Assembly (NCBI GenBank): GCA_014859105.1
Contig: JACUUX010000022.1
Coordinates: 1 to 41,890, forward strand
Length of the DNA: 41,890 nt
Direction: 5' to 3'
Source: Nitrospirota bacterium
Lineage (GTDB): Bacteria; Nitrospirota; Thermodesulfovibrionia; Thermodesulfovibrionales; SM23-35
This document shows positions 28,363 to 37,444 of the stretch, piece by piece; the first letter of the stretch is position 1, and each line of letters begins with the position of its first letter. A model generated the notes under the pieces. It had not been told where the DNA came from. It did not search any database and was given only the letters and a program-made list of their open reading frames with translations. The position numbers and the translations under genes are program-made.

Positions 28363-29070
28363 TTAGCTGTGTGCGTGTTCCTCTTCTCCGTGCCCACCAT
28401 GTCCCGGGCCCTCACCACCATGCGCGTGGCCCTCCTCATGACCATGTTCTTCATGTTCTTCTTCATAACCTGTAAACATTGCAATAATGTGGGCCATGGG
28501 TGTATGTCCTAAAGTGGCGAGATAGAAATGAACGATGATAAATGCACTGAAGAATATCCATAGAAGTACATGTATTAAAGAAACTATCTGTATCCCACCA
28601 ATAAAATTAATTACTGGAGAGAAAAGCTTCGGATCCCACAGGAAAAGCCCCGTTATGATTTGAACTGGGATAAGAAGTGCCATAATCATAAGATAGGATA
28701 CCTGCTGCATCGGGTTGAATTTGTGTTCGGGTGTGGAGTGATGGGGATTTTCATCTCCCACCATTATACCAAGTCCATAAAACTTGGCCTGGCGCAAGGC
28801 CTTTTTTGCAAATTCTACCGGATGGTGTAACGGGGGAATATATATTTTAATATTTAAAGTCACGAGATAATAGACCACCCATATGAAGTAGTTTGCAAGA
28901 AGAATAAACCCCGTCCAGCTGTGGATTGTAACCGCAGTCTCAAAAGAGAAAAGGCCGATTATGTTACTGTATCTGATCTGAACTCCGGTAAGAATCAGGA
29001 GGATAAAACCTGTTGCATTAACCCAGTGCCAGATCCTTATCGGTAAAGGATGAAGGTATATCTTTTTCAT
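28363..29070 (-). CDS. cytochrome b561-type membrane subunit with histidine-rich tail
   Basis: The 235-residue protein has four or five transmembrane helices and the di-haem cytochrome b pattern found in hydrogenase or formate dehydrogenase gamma subunits: RIWHWVNATGFILLILTG, TIHSWTGFILLANYFIWVVYY and IHVLLWIFFSAFIIVHFYLA carry likely haem histidines. The last 35 residues are rich in His, Glu and Gly and could bind metal. The gene directly abuts the 17-haem cytochrome gene. Together they probably pass electrons between the quinone pool and periplasmic haems. Confidence 0.87.
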   Translation of the reverse strand: MKKIYLHPLPIRIWHWVNATGFILLILTGVQIRYSNIIGLFSFETAVTIHSWTGFILLANYFIWVVYYLVTLNIKIYIPPLHHPVEFAKKALRQAKFYGLGIMVGDENPHHSTPEHKFNPMQQVSYLMIMALLIPVQIITGLFLWDPKLFSPVINFIGGIQIVSLIHVLLWIFFSAFIIVHFYLATLGHTPMAHIIAMFTGYEEEHEEHGHEEGHAHGGEGPGHGGHGEEEHAHS

Positions 29071-31116
29071 TTATTTTTTACCTCCTTTCCCCATCTTTCT
29101 CAATGACCTGAGGGGAGAAGCGATTATTCTTAATGTTATATGTCCTATCGGAACAGCTACCCCGCCGATTAAAGCTATAATGAACAGATAATCCAGGAGC
29201 CTTGCATTAGAACTTCCGAGTGCGTAAAACTTACTGACAGGTAATATGGAGTATACAGAGCCGATTACTTCCTGATTCGCATTAAAAACCGTCGGCTTTC
29301 CGTCAGCCTTTCTTATGACAACAAAGACATCCTTGAAGTATTCTGAATCAGGCCGGTGGCAAAGTACACATTCCCTTGATGCATGAGATTTTTCAGCAAG
29401 CCTGTGTGCCTCTTCACCACTCTGGACGTTCATATTTCCCATGAAGGTTACCCCTGCACCTTTCCTGTTTAACATTCTGTAAAAGTTCCATAACTCTGAT
29501 GAGTCAATTATTCCGTCACCGTTTATATCGATTTTTTCTTTCAATCCGGCTGCATCGGTCTCGAGAAGTTTCAGTACATCCTCCTGCGGGAAAGGTTTTC
29601 CCGTCTTTTTATCATAGAGGGTCAGATAAATTCCCCTTCTTGCATCAGGAGAATGGCAGGCTGCACAGGCAACACTATTAATGTGGAGTTCAGTAAAAGA
29701 AGACAATCTTATCGGGGGGTTATAGAGCCACTGATTATGTACAGGTATTCCGTCATCATGGCAAACCATACAGGCGTCTTTCATTGCTGTTGTCATTGCG
29801 GTAATCTCGACATCGTGTGCCTTATGGCAGGAAGCGCAAGTAGGGGTATTTTCCTTCCCTTTAATCCTTTCTTCTTCATGGATGCTTGCTTTATATGAAT
29901 TGTACATGTCGGCATGGCATTTATTACATGAAGTTAATCCAAGGGTTTTATCGGCTGTTGCTTTTGTTATTGAATGACTGCTACCGTGACATCCAGTACA
30001 CGAAGGTGCAGCAACATTTCCTTTTTCGAGTTCAGAATAGTGGATACTCCTTTCATATTGTGCACTTGCATCTGCATGGCATTTCCTGCATAACTCTGCA
30101 TAGGCGCGAGAATATTCCGCCCTGTTCCCGTAAGTCCTGACAGGATGAGCAGTTATTGAGAAATCCGAATGGCATTCCGTACATTGCAGTGTTCCATGCA
30201 CTGAACCTTTCAATGCTGATTCGTTTACATAAAGTGAAACGGTGTCGCCGTCCTTAAAGGTCATTGTCAACTTACTCCTATGGCATGAAAGGCAGTATTG
30301 TGATACTTTAGCCTCTTCTTTCATTGCTGCTATGGGCTGAATGTTGTGTGAGCCATGGCATTCAACACAGGAAATACTTGTTATCAAAGCACCATGTGCA
30401 GGGTTTTTTCTGAGCTGTTCTTCCGGATGGCACATCAAACAAGCCCTTGATGCCTTCATAGAATATTCTTGTCTGCTTTTAAAAGTCCTCACAGGGTGTT
30501 TGGTCTTGGAAAATTCCATATGACAGACACCGCATGTCAGATTTTTATGAACAGAAGCCTTCAGTGCTGATTCATTAACATAGAGGGGTAAAACTTCACC
30601 GCTTTCCAAAGTCTTACTAAAATAATGCCTGTGGCAGGTAAGGCAGTATTGAGGTTCGCTTATACCTGCCTTCCACTCCGATATTTTTTTGATATAGTGG
30701 GCGCCGTGACATTCAGAGCATACAACCTTCTTGACCTTTGTTATTATATAGCCGTGCACCGGATTTTTTTCCAGCAGTTCATCCGGATGGCACATTGAAC
30801 ACGTTTTGGATTGCATTGCAGAATATTCTTTTTTGCTGGAAATCTTTCTCATCTGGGGATGGGTTTCCATTGAAATGTCCATATGGCAGCCTGCACAGCT
30901 TATTATATTGTGGGCGGATTTTGCGAATTCATCTCCATTTATATATAAGGAAAGTGTTTCCCTGCTCTCGAGCTGTCTGGTCAGTTCCCTGGCAGAATGG
31001 CATCCAAGGCAGAGTTGTGCTTCCTGGGAAATGGCACTTTTTGAAACTGTAACATAAAAAGGGAAAATCATTAGAACTATAAATAAAGATATGACTATCT
31101 TTTTTCGCCTGTCCAT
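29071..31116 (-). CDS. 17-haem cytochrome c
   Basis: The 681-residue protein has a signal peptide (about residues 1-30) and 17 CxxCH haem motifs, from CLGCH near residue 36 to CVLCH near 590. Three consecutive modules of about 120 residues repeat the pattern CLxCH...LYVNESALK-SVH...CxxCH...THPVRTF-EYS...CxMCHP...NPxHG...CxECHG. An EF-hand-like loop, DINGDGIIDSSE, follows the haem array near residue 545. A C-terminal transmembrane helix (LLDYLFIIALIGGVAVPIG) anchors it, so the haems face the periplasm. It is the first gene of an operon with the cytochrome b. The electron donor or acceptor is not shown. Confidence 0.92.
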   Translation of the reverse strand: MDRRKKIVISLFIVLMIFPFYVTVSKSAISQEAQLCLGCHSARELTRQLESRETLSLYINGDEFAKSAHNIISCAGCHMDISMETHPQMRKISSKKEYSAMQSKTCSMCHPDELLEKNPVHGYIITKVKKVVCSECHGAHYIKKISEWKAGISEPQYCLTCHRHYFSKTLESGEVLPLYVNESALKASVHKNLTCGVCHMEFSKTKHPVRTFKSRQEYSMKASRACLMCHPEEQLRKNPAHGALITSISCVECHGSHNIQPIAAMKEEAKVSQYCLSCHRSKLTMTFKDGDTVSLYVNESALKGSVHGTLQCTECHSDFSITAHPVRTYGNRAEYSRAYAELCRKCHADASAQYERSIHYSELEKGNVAAPSCTGCHGSSHSITKATADKTLGLTSCNKCHADMYNSYKASIHEEERIKGKENTPTCASCHKAHDVEITAMTTAMKDACMVCHDDGIPVHNQWLYNPPIRLSSFTELHINSVACAACHSPDARRGIYLTLYDKKTGKPFPQEDVLKLLETDAAGLKEKIDINGDGIIDSSELWNFYRMLNRKGAGVTFMGNMNVQSGEEAHRLAEKSHASRECVLCHRPDSEYFKDVFVVIRKADGKPTVFNANQEVIGSVYSILPVSKFYALGSSNARLLDYLFIIALIGGVAVPIGHITLRIIASPLRSLRKMGKGGKK

Positions 31117-31279
31117 AAACCCCCCTTAAATTTAGCGATTTTATTGTCGTAGAAGTTATAGCATATCTAAATAACATAATGCAAGCAAGAATTAGCTATT
31201 TTTTTGACACTATAAACATATTGCCTTATAATGTGCTATGCCGATTTTAAGAGTAAATTTTTGGGTTTTATCCAGGTAA

Positions 31280-31954
31280 ATGATTCCTTACAAAGACGAT
31301 AATCCTACACGGATATTCCCGTTTATTACCATATTCTTCATTGCACTTAACATATTTGTATTTCTGTTACAGATCACTTATCCATCCGGTATGAAAGAGA
31401 CAGCTTACACATACGGTGCAATCCCTCGTTACATATTGACATTCGAAACAAATCAACCTGTCCATCCTGCCGTAACGGTCTTTACTTCAATGTTTATGCA
31501 TGGCGGACTATTCCACCTGGCTGGTAATATGCTTTATTTGTGGATATTCGGCAATAACATAGAAGACAGATTGGGTCATTTACGATTTATCATTTTTTAT
31601 TTTTTTTGCGGGGTGTTCGCAGCATATGCTCATGCGATTACAAATGCAGATTCTACAATTCCTATGATTGGGGCAAGTGGGGCTGTTTCAGGAATTTTAG
31701 GGGCATATTTAATACTTTTCCCAAGGGCGGGTGTATATACTATAATATTCCTGGGTTTTTTGATAACTACTGTGAAGATACCGGCATTGATAGTTATCGG
31801 GTTTTGGGCTATTATACAACTTATTAGTGGCTTAATAAGCACAAGGCTTCATGAGGCAGGTGGTGTTGCATGGTTTGCACATTTAGGAGGGTTCCTCATT
31901 GGCCTTGCGACTATAAAGTTATGGCTGCCGAGGAGGACTAAACTGTGGTTGTAG
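31280..31954 (+). CDS. rhomboid family intramembrane serine protease
   Basis: The 224-residue membrane protein has six hydrophobic segments. The catalytic serine lies in GASGAVSGILGAYL and the catalytic histidine in AHLGGFLIG. MHGGLFHLAGNMLYLWIFGNNIEDRLG is the conserved oxyanion/loop-1 block. It should cut membrane proteins within the bilayer, but the target is unknown. Its end overlaps the next gene by 10 bases, so the zinc-ribbon protein is probably expressed with it. Confidence 0.92.
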   Translation: MIPYKDDNPTRIFPFITIFFIALNIFVFLLQITYPSGMKETAYTYGAIPRYILTFETNQPVHPAVTVFTSMFMHGGLFHLAGNMLYLWIFGNNIEDRLGHLRFIIFYFFCGVFAAYAHAITNADSTIPMIGASGAVSGILGAYLILFPRAGVYTIIFLGFLITTVKIPALIVIGFWAIIQLISGLISTRLHEAGGVAWFAHLGGFLIGLATIKLWLPRRTKLWL

Positions 31955-32823
31955 TATGTCCGAAGTGCAAGACAAGGTTAAAGATTGACGAGGGAAAGAT
32001 AAAGCAAGAAGGCTCGAGGTTTAAATGTCCTAAGTGTGGAACGGTACTGTTTGTAAAGAAGCCTGTGCCCGTCTCAACAAAGGAAGTGGATAAAACTAAA
32101 ATCATTGTGGCACATTCAAATCCCGCCATTGTTAATGAAATTACTTCCTTGTTGAATAAAAATGGATATCAGACAATTACATCTTCTGACGGAATAGATG
32201 CCATGGTAAAGACAATCAAGGAACGCCCTTTTCTGGTAATAATCGAGGTAAGCCTCCCTAAGATTTATGGTTTTGAAGTGTGTAAAAGATTAAAGGCAAG
32301 GACAGAGGCGAAAGATACGAAATTTATACTTATTGGCTCGATATATGATAAAAATAGATACAAAAGAGAACCTCTGTCCCTTTACAGTGCCGATGATTAT
32401 ATCTACGACCACCAGTTATCAGAACTTCTCATGGAGAAGGTTAATGCTTTAAAAGGTACCAAACCCGTAGAGAAGAAAGCCGGTATAGAAGATAAGGCTG
32501 AAAAACCTGATTTGGAAGAAATTGAAAAGAAGGAAGAAACGCGGTTAAAGACCGGGACAGAGATCACAGAGACAGATCTCGAAGAAAAAATCGAGCGAGC
32601 CAGAAGACTCGCAAGAACTATACTATCAGACATATACCTTTATAATACTCCAAGGGCAGACAGGGCTATAAGAAATAACAGCTTTTATTCTGAGTTTGCA
32701 TCTGAAATAAAAGAAGGACTGAAACTATACGATAACAGGATTCCGCGGGATGTACGTGAAAAAGGTGATTTCTTCAAGGAAACCATACAATATTTTATAG
32801 AAAATAAAAAGAAGACCTTATAG
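31945..32823 (+). CDS. zinc-ribbon plus degenerate receiver-domain protein
   Basis: The 292-residue protein starts (GTG) with an MJ0042-type zinc ribbon: VVCPKCKTRLKIDEGKI then FKCPKCGTVLF, which supplies four cysteines. A response-regulator-like receiver follows (about residues 50-170). The acidic pair is replaced by AHSN, and the phospho-acceptor aspartate by Glu101 in LVIIEVSLPKIYGFEVCKRL. It therefore cannot be phosphorylated in the normal way and may act as a fixed or protein-binding domain. A charged linker and a C-terminal helical region (about 215-290) of unknown kind complete it. Confidence 0.83.
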   Translation: MVVVCPKCKTRLKIDEGKIKQEGSRFKCPKCGTVLFVKKPVPVSTKEVDKTKIIVAHSNPAIVNEITSLLNKNGYQTITSSDGIDAMVKTIKERPFLVIIEVSLPKIYGFEVCKRLKARTEAKDTKFILIGSIYDKNRYKREPLSLYSADDYIYDHQLSELLMEKVNALKGTKPVEKKAGIEDKAEKPDLEEIEKKEETRLKTGTEITETDLEEKIERARRLARTILSDIYLYNTPRADRAIRNNSFYSEFASEIKEGLKLYDNRIPRDVREKGDFFKETIQYFIENKKKTL

Positions 32824-32906
32824 TTAAAAAAATCGAAAAATTAATGATTTTCATAAAAAATAGAAAATAAATTGAGAATTTCAGCTATTTTTGCCGATAT
32901 AAATCC

Positions 32907-32935
32907 TTGCCTTCTTCCCCGCTTAAAATTATTAT
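32907..32935 (+). promoter_or_regulatory. sigma70-type promoter of groESL
   Basis: TTGCCT at 32907-32912 and TATTAT at 32930-32935 are separated by 17 bases, close to the -35/-10 consensus. The CIRCE operator starts 1 base later, so a bound repressor would cover the transcription start. Confidence 0.78.
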
Positions 32936-32936
32936 A

Positions 32937-32963
32937 TTAGCACTCACTGACATTGAGTGCTAA
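32937..32963 (+). promoter_or_regulatory. CIRCE operator
   Basis: TTAGCACTC, nine bases, then GAGTGCTAA: a perfect match to the CIRCE consensus bound by the heat-shock repressor HrcA. It sits between the promoter and groES. The hrcA gene itself is not in the window. Confidence 0.97.
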
Positions 32964-33001
32964 CAAAAATAAAAATTCATAAAAGAAAGGAGCAATGTGT
33001 T

Positions 33002-33295
33002 ATGAATTTCAAACCATTAAGAGACAGGGTCTTTGTCAAGTTTTCTACTGAGGAGGAAATGACACCCGGAGGAATTTACATTCCTGATGCCGCAAAAGAG
33101 AAACCCCAGAAAGGTACGGTTGTAGCAGTGGGCCCGGGAAGAATAACCGACGATGGTAAACGTCAGCCAATGGAAGTCAAAGTAGGTGATACAATACTTT
33201 TCGACAAGTATTCAGGCTCAAAAGTTAAAATCGATGACGAAGAGTACCTCATTATAAGAGAAGAAGACATCCTGGGAATTATTGAAAGCAAATAA
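33002..33295 (+). CDS. groES: co-chaperonin GroES
   Basis: GroES caps the GroEL folding chamber. From ATG at 33002 the protein is 97 residues, MNFKPLRDRVFVKF at the start, with GGIYIPDAAKEKPQKG (mobile loop region), VAVGPGR and DTILFDKYSG. Longer upstream reading is possible, but the AAAGGAGCAATG site and family length favour this ATG. It is under CIRCE control and 24 bases before groEL. Confidence 0.97.
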   Translation: MNFKPLRDRVFVKFSTEEEMTPGGIYIPDAAKEKPQKGTVVAVGPGRITDDGKRQPMEVKVGDTILFDKYSGSKVKIDDEEYLIIREEDILGIIESK

Positions 33296-33319
33296 AATTT
33301 TAAATAAGGAGGAGTTTAA

Positions 33320-34948
33320 ATGGCGGCTAAACAACTAATTTTTGATGTAGAAGCAAGAAACGCTATACTTAAAGGTGTAAGCATACTCACTGATGCAGTC
33401 AAGGCAACTTTAGGTCCGAAAGGCAGGAATGCAATACTTGACAAGAAATTTGGTGCACCCACGATAACCAAGGACGGGGTGACAGTTGCAAAAGAGATTG
33501 AGCTTAAAGACCCCTGGGAGAACATGGGTGCTCAGCTTGTAAGAGAAGTCGCGTCAAAGACATCAGACATAGCAGGTGATGGTACAACCACTGCTACATT
33601 ACTTGCACATGCAGTATACAGAGAGGGAATTAGAAATGTTGCTGCAGGTTCAAACCCTATGGACCTCAAGAGGGGGATCGAGAAAGCTGTAAATGTTGTT
33701 ACAGAAGAACTCAAGAAGCTCAGCAAGCCTGTTCAGGATAAAAAAGAAATAGCACAGGTTGGTACAATATCTGCGAATAATGACCCATCCGTTGGAGAGC
33801 TTATCGCAGAAGCAATGGACAAGGTTGGCAAAGACGGTGTTATCACCGTTGAAGAAGCTAAAAGTATGCAGACAACCCTCGATATTGTTGAAGGCATGCA
33901 GTTTGACAGAGGATACATTTCACCATATTTCATAACAGATCCCGAGAGGATGGAGGCTGTTATTGAGGATGTATTTATTCTTCTGCATGAAAAGAAAATA
34001 TCAAGCATGAAAGACCTGTTACCCATACTCGAGCAGATTGCCAAGATGGGTAAGCCCCTTTTAATCATAGCTGAAGAAGTAGAAGGGGAGGCCCTTGCAA
34101 CACTTGTCGTAAACAAGCTTCGTGGTACACTTCAGGTCTGCGCTGTTAAGGCACCTGGTTTTGGAGATAGAAGAAAGGCAATGCTTGAAGACATAGCGGT
34201 TCTGACGGGCGGCACTGTGATTTCAGAAGACCTCGGTATTAAGCTCGAAAACATAAAAATTACAGATCTTGGAAGGGCTAAAAAGATTACAGTGGATAAA
34301 GAGAACACAACGATTGTTGAAGGTGCCGGAGATTCTTCAAAAATTCAGGGAAGGGTTAAACAGATTAAAACCCAGATAGAAGAAACGACATCTGATTATG
34401 ACAGAGAAAAACTCCAGGAGAGGCTTGCGAAACTTGTGGGTGGTGTTGCTGTAATCAATGTGGGTGCAGCAACAGAGATAGAAATGAAGGAAAGGAAAGC
34501 AAGGGTTGAAGATGCCCTTAATGCAACAAGAGCAGCCGTTGAAGAAGGTATTGTCCCCGGTGGAGGCGTTGCGTTCATAAGATGCCTTCCCGCACTCAAA
34601 GCCCTCAAGGCAGAAGGTGATCAGCATATAGGCGTTAATATCATAAAGAGATCGCTTGAGGAGCCCATAAGGCAGATAGCAAACAATGCGGGAATAGAGG
34701 GTTCAGTTGTGGTCGAGAAGGTTAAACATTCAAAGGATATCAATTACGGTTTTGATGCAGACAAAGAGGAATATGCTGATATGATGAAGACCGGAATTAT
34801 TGACCCAACTAAAGTCGCAAGAATTGCCCTTCAGAATGCTGCATCTGTCGCAGCCCTGATGTTAACCACTTCTGTAATGGTAGCCGAGATTCCAGAAGAG
34901 GAGAAAGCTCCTAAGATGCCGGGTGGCATGGGCGGGGAGATGTACTAA
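33320..34948 (+). CDS. groEL: chaperonin GroEL
   Basis: GroEL is the 60-kDa ring chaperonin. The 542 residues are complete: [21 protein letters not shown], the ATP-binding [10 protein letters not shown] block, [11 protein letters not shown] and a GGM-containing tail ([10 protein letters not shown]). The GGAGG Shine-Dalgarno is 7 bases before the ATG. It is in one operon with groES, ending at the terminator at 34975. Confidence 0.98.
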   Translation: MAAKQLIFDVEARNAILKGVSILTDAVKATLGPKGRNAILDKKFGAPTITKDGVTVAKEIELKDPWENMGAQLVREVASKTSDIAGDGTTTATLLAHAVYREGIRNVAAGSNPMDLKRGIEKAVNVVTEELKKLSKPVQDKKEIAQVGTISANNDPSVGELIAEAMDKVGKDGVITVEEAKSMQTTLDIVEGMQFDRGYISPYFITDPERMEAVIEDVFILLHEKKISSMKDLLPILEQIAKMGKPLLIIAEEVEGEALATLVVNKLRGTLQVCAVKAPGFGDRRKAMLEDIAVLTGGTVISEDLGIKLENIKITDLGRAKKITVDKENTTIVEGAGDSSKIQGRVKQIKTQIEETTSDYDREKLQERLAKLVGGVAVINVGAATEIEMKERKARVEDALNATRAAVEEGIVPGGGVAFIRCLPALKALKAEGDQHIGVNIIKRSLEEPIRQIANNAGIEGSVVVEKVKHSKDINYGFDADKEEYADMMKTGIIDPTKVARIALQNAASVAALMLTTSVMVAEIPEEEKAPKMPGGMGGEMY

Positions 34949-34974
34949 AATAAAATTAAAGTTAAAAAATAAGA

Positions 34975-35006
34975 GGGGCAATCCTGAGGATTGCCCCATT
35001 GTTTTT
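34975..35006 (+). terminator. intrinsic terminator after groEL
   Basis: GGGGCAATCC at 34975-34984 pairs perfectly with GGATTGCCCC at 34988-34997 around a TGA loop. ATTGTTTTT follows. Confidence 0.92.
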
Positions 35007-35128
35007 AAGTATATTCCCTGACAGCCTGCCCCAAAGGTGTTTCATTATTTGACTATAAACCAATAATTCTGTCATCCTAATAAAATAAATAAACATGCTG
35101 ACAAATCGTCACAAGAGAGCATGAAAAT

Positions 35129-35238
35129 GTCATTGCGGGTCCCGGGTTTGTCGGGACGTGGCAATCTCAAAGACGAGATTTCTCGCGGAGTTTACCCTGA
35201 GCCAGGCGATAAGATTCTTCGCTACGCTCGGAATGACA
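35129..35238. repeat. dispersed palindromic repeat (GTCATTCC family)
   Basis: TGTCATT near 35129 pairs with AATGACA at 35232-35238. The right end, GATTCTTCGCTACGCTCGGAATGACA, is the reverse complement of the sequence type at 1677-1700. TCCCGGGTTTGTCGGGA forms an internal hairpin. It fills the gap between the groEL terminator and mltG. Confidence 0.7.
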
Positions 35239-35255
35239 GATAAGGGTATTTTCAG

Positions 35256-36311
35256 ATGAAAAAAATTTTTATTTTTTTAATAGCCGGTATTGTATTGACT
35301 TGCTGGGTCTATATTGCTGTGGGACTCCTGTTGCCTCTTCCTATAGGCAAGAGGAATATAGAAATTGAGATACCAAAAGGAGCCACTTTCAGGCAGGTTG
35401 TTGATATATTATCGAAAGAAAAGGTATTAAGAGATAAAAATCTTTTCCTCTTTATCGGTAGGATTACCGGTCTGGACAGAAAGGTAAGGGCTGGATACTA
35501 CTCAATATACAGCTCAATGAATCTCCTTGATGTTTTCAGGATATTCAAGAAGGGGCAGATTATAGAATATGAAGTAACATTTAGAGAAGGGGATTCGCTC
35601 AGGGAGATAGCGGACAAACTTTCGGAAAAAGGAATAGTCAGCAAAGAGAGATTCTGGAATTTGGCCTCAGATGAAAAATTTTTATTTTTATATGATATTG
35701 ATGCGCCGACTTTCGAGGGTTACCTTTTCCCGGATACCTACAGAATTCCAAAAGGAATGACCCCTGAAGATGCGATAGGCATGATGATAAACAGGATTAG
35801 AGAGATGTTCTCGGATGAAATGGCCGTAAGGGCTTCAGAGTTAGGTCTTTCTGAGAGGGAAGTACTCACCCTTGCATCTATAATCGAAAGAGAGGCTGTA
35901 ATAGATGCAGAAAGGCCTCTTATTTCTGCTGTGTATCATAACAGGTTGAAGAAAAAAATTCCCCTTCAGGCAGACCCGACTGCTGTTTATGGAGTTAAGA
36001 GCTACAGTGAAAAAATAACATTAAAAGATCTCAAAAGAAAAACTCCTTATAATACATATGTAATTGAAGGATTTCCACCAGGGCCTATAGCCTCTCCCGG
36101 CTTAAAGTCCATTGTTGCAGCACTCTATCCTGCGGATGTGCCGTATATGTTTTTTGTTTCAAATAATGATGGTACTCATCAATTTTCTGTTACAGCAGAG
36201 GAACATCAGGCGGCTGTAAGGGCATACAGGGAGAAGAAGATGATAGAAGCTATTGAAAATAAAGAGAAATCGGAAGATGCGGAAGTCTCGGAAGAAAATG
36301 AAAGTTCGTAG
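35256..36311 (+). CDS. mltG: endolytic transglycosylase MltG
   Basis: MltG cleaves nascent glycan strands at the membrane and helps set peptidoglycan chain length. The 351-residue protein has one N-terminal transmembrane helix (about residues 4-26), a LysM-like region (VTFREGDSLREIADKLSEKG), FEGYLFPDTYRIPKG, and the catalytic glutamate Glu211 in LASIIEREA. HNRLKKKIPLQADPT and GPIASPGLKSI are further family blocks. It overlaps ispG by 14 bases. Confidence 0.95.
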   Translation: MKKIFIFLIAGIVLTCWVYIAVGLLLPLPIGKRNIEIEIPKGATFRQVVDILSKEKVLRDKNLFLFIGRITGLDRKVRAGYYSIYSSMNLLDVFRIFKKGQIIEYEVTFREGDSLREIADKLSEKGIVSKERFWNLASDEKFLFLYDIDAPTFEGYLFPDTYRIPKGMTPEDAIGMMINRIREMFSDEMAVRASELGLSEREVLTLASIIEREAVIDAERPLISAVYHNRLKKKIPLQADPTAVYGVKSYSEKITLKDLKRKTPYNTYVIEGFPPGPIASPGLKSIVAALYPADVPYMFFVSNNDGTHQFSVTAEEHQAAVRAYREKKMIEAIENKEKSEDAEVSEENESS

Positions 36312-37347
36312 AAAGACAAGAACCATATATGTGGGCAGTGTGCCGATCGGAGGTGGGAATCGAATTGCCGTACAGTCCATGACTAAAACGGATACTGCAG
36401 ATATAGAATCAACTGTAAAACAGATTAAATCTCTTGAGTCATCAGGGTGTGAGATAATAAGGCTCGCAGTGCCTGACATGAATGCGGCAAAATCCCTTGC
36501 CAGAATAAAAAAATCAATAAATATTCCAATGATAGCAGATATCCATTTCGACTGGAGACTTGCACTTGAAGCTTTAACCCAGGGAGTCGACGGGCTCAGG
36601 ATAAACCCGGGTAACATAGGTGCAAAGTGGAAGATAGAGGAAGTTGTCACAGCTGCCAGAGACAGAAAAATACCCATCAGGATAGGTGTAAATGCCGGGT
36701 CGCTTGATAAAGATATACTTAAAAAATACGGACATCCGGAACCAGCGGCAATAGTTGAAAGTGCAGAAAAACATATACACATTCTCGAAGAAATGAAATT
36801 TACGGATATAAAGATATCACTAAAAGCATCGGATGTCCTGAGAACCGTAGAGGCTTACAGGTTATTTTCAGAAAGATACGATTACCCACTTCACGTGGGA
36901 ATATCGGAAGCAGGTCCTCCGCCTTATGGCATAGTAAAAAGTTCTGTGGGAATGGGGATACTGCTTTCAGAAGGAATAGGTGACACTGTAAGGGTCTCCC
37001 TTACAGCAAAACCAGAAGAGGAAGTAAAGGTTGCTTATGGAATACTCGGAGCACTTGGTCTCAGAAAAAGAGGGATTGATATCATTTCATGTCCCACATG
37101 CGGCAGATGCAGGATTGATCTCAGAGGACTTACAAGAAAGGTTGAATTTAGGTTCAAGAAGATTAATGAGCCATTAAAGATCGCGGTTATGGGCTGTGTT
37201 GTGAATGGCCCCGGAGAGGCAAGGGAAGCAGATTTCGGGATTGCAGGCGGTAAGGGGAGGGGTATAGTTTTTAAGAAAGGGAAGGTAGTTAAGTCGGTGA
37301 GAGAGGAAGACTTGCTCGATGCACTGCTTGAGGAGATGGGGAAATAA
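36298..37347 (+). CDS. ispG: 4-hydroxy-3-methylbut-2-enyl diphosphate synthase
   Basis: IspG (GcpE) is the 4Fe-4S enzyme of the MEP isoprenoid pathway that makes HMBPP. From ATG at 36298 the 349 residues start MKVRRKTRTIYVGSVPIGGG. The cluster cysteines are in SCPTCGRC and MGCVVNGPGEA. The frame could start 15 codons upstream, but those residues are charged, unlike the family, and lie deep in mltG. Isoprenoid supply connects to uppP, which recycles undecaprenyl phosphate. Confidence 0.95.
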   Translation: MKVRRKTRTIYVGSVPIGGGNRIAVQSMTKTDTADIESTVKQIKSLESSGCEIIRLAVPDMNAAKSLARIKKSINIPMIADIHFDWRLALEALTQGVDGLRINPGNIGAKWKIEEVVTAARDRKIPIRIGVNAGSLDKDILKKYGHPEPAAIVESAEKHIHILEEMKFTDIKISLKASDVLRTVEAYRLFSERYDYPLHVGISEAGPPPYGIVKSSVGMGILLSEGIGDTVRVSLTAKPEEEVKVAYGILGALGLRKRGIDIISCPTCGRCRIDLRGLTRKVEFRFKKINEPLKIAVMGCVVNGPGEAREADFGIAGGKGRGIVFKKGKVVKSVREEDLLDALLEEMGK

Positions 37348-37409
37348 TGCCAGTTAAGAAGATACCCAGGCCTACTTCCGGAGGACTGATACTGTCCTAT
37401 AAATGCTGA
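37347..37409 (+). pseudogene. 20-codon remnant of a radical SAM protein
   Basis: ATG at 37347 overlaps the ispG stop (TAATG) and reads MPVKKIPRPTSGGLILSYKC, then TGA. This resembles the start of radical SAM proteins, in which RPTSGGLILSYKC is followed by N-x-x-C-x-x-C and the rest of the cluster motif. No matching sequence continues in any frame after it, so this is what is left after a deletion. Recognition is from the pattern only; a short real peptide cannot be excluded. Confidence 0.5.
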
Positions 37410-37444
37410 AATGCATTGATAGACTCAAGATTCGGAGGATGATG

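Noticed and set aside
37404-37409. TGC-TGA as a cysteine-selenocysteine site in a longer radical SAM protein
   Set aside because: The sequence after TGA does not resemble a radical SAM protein in any frame, and I see no selenocysteine insertion hairpin.
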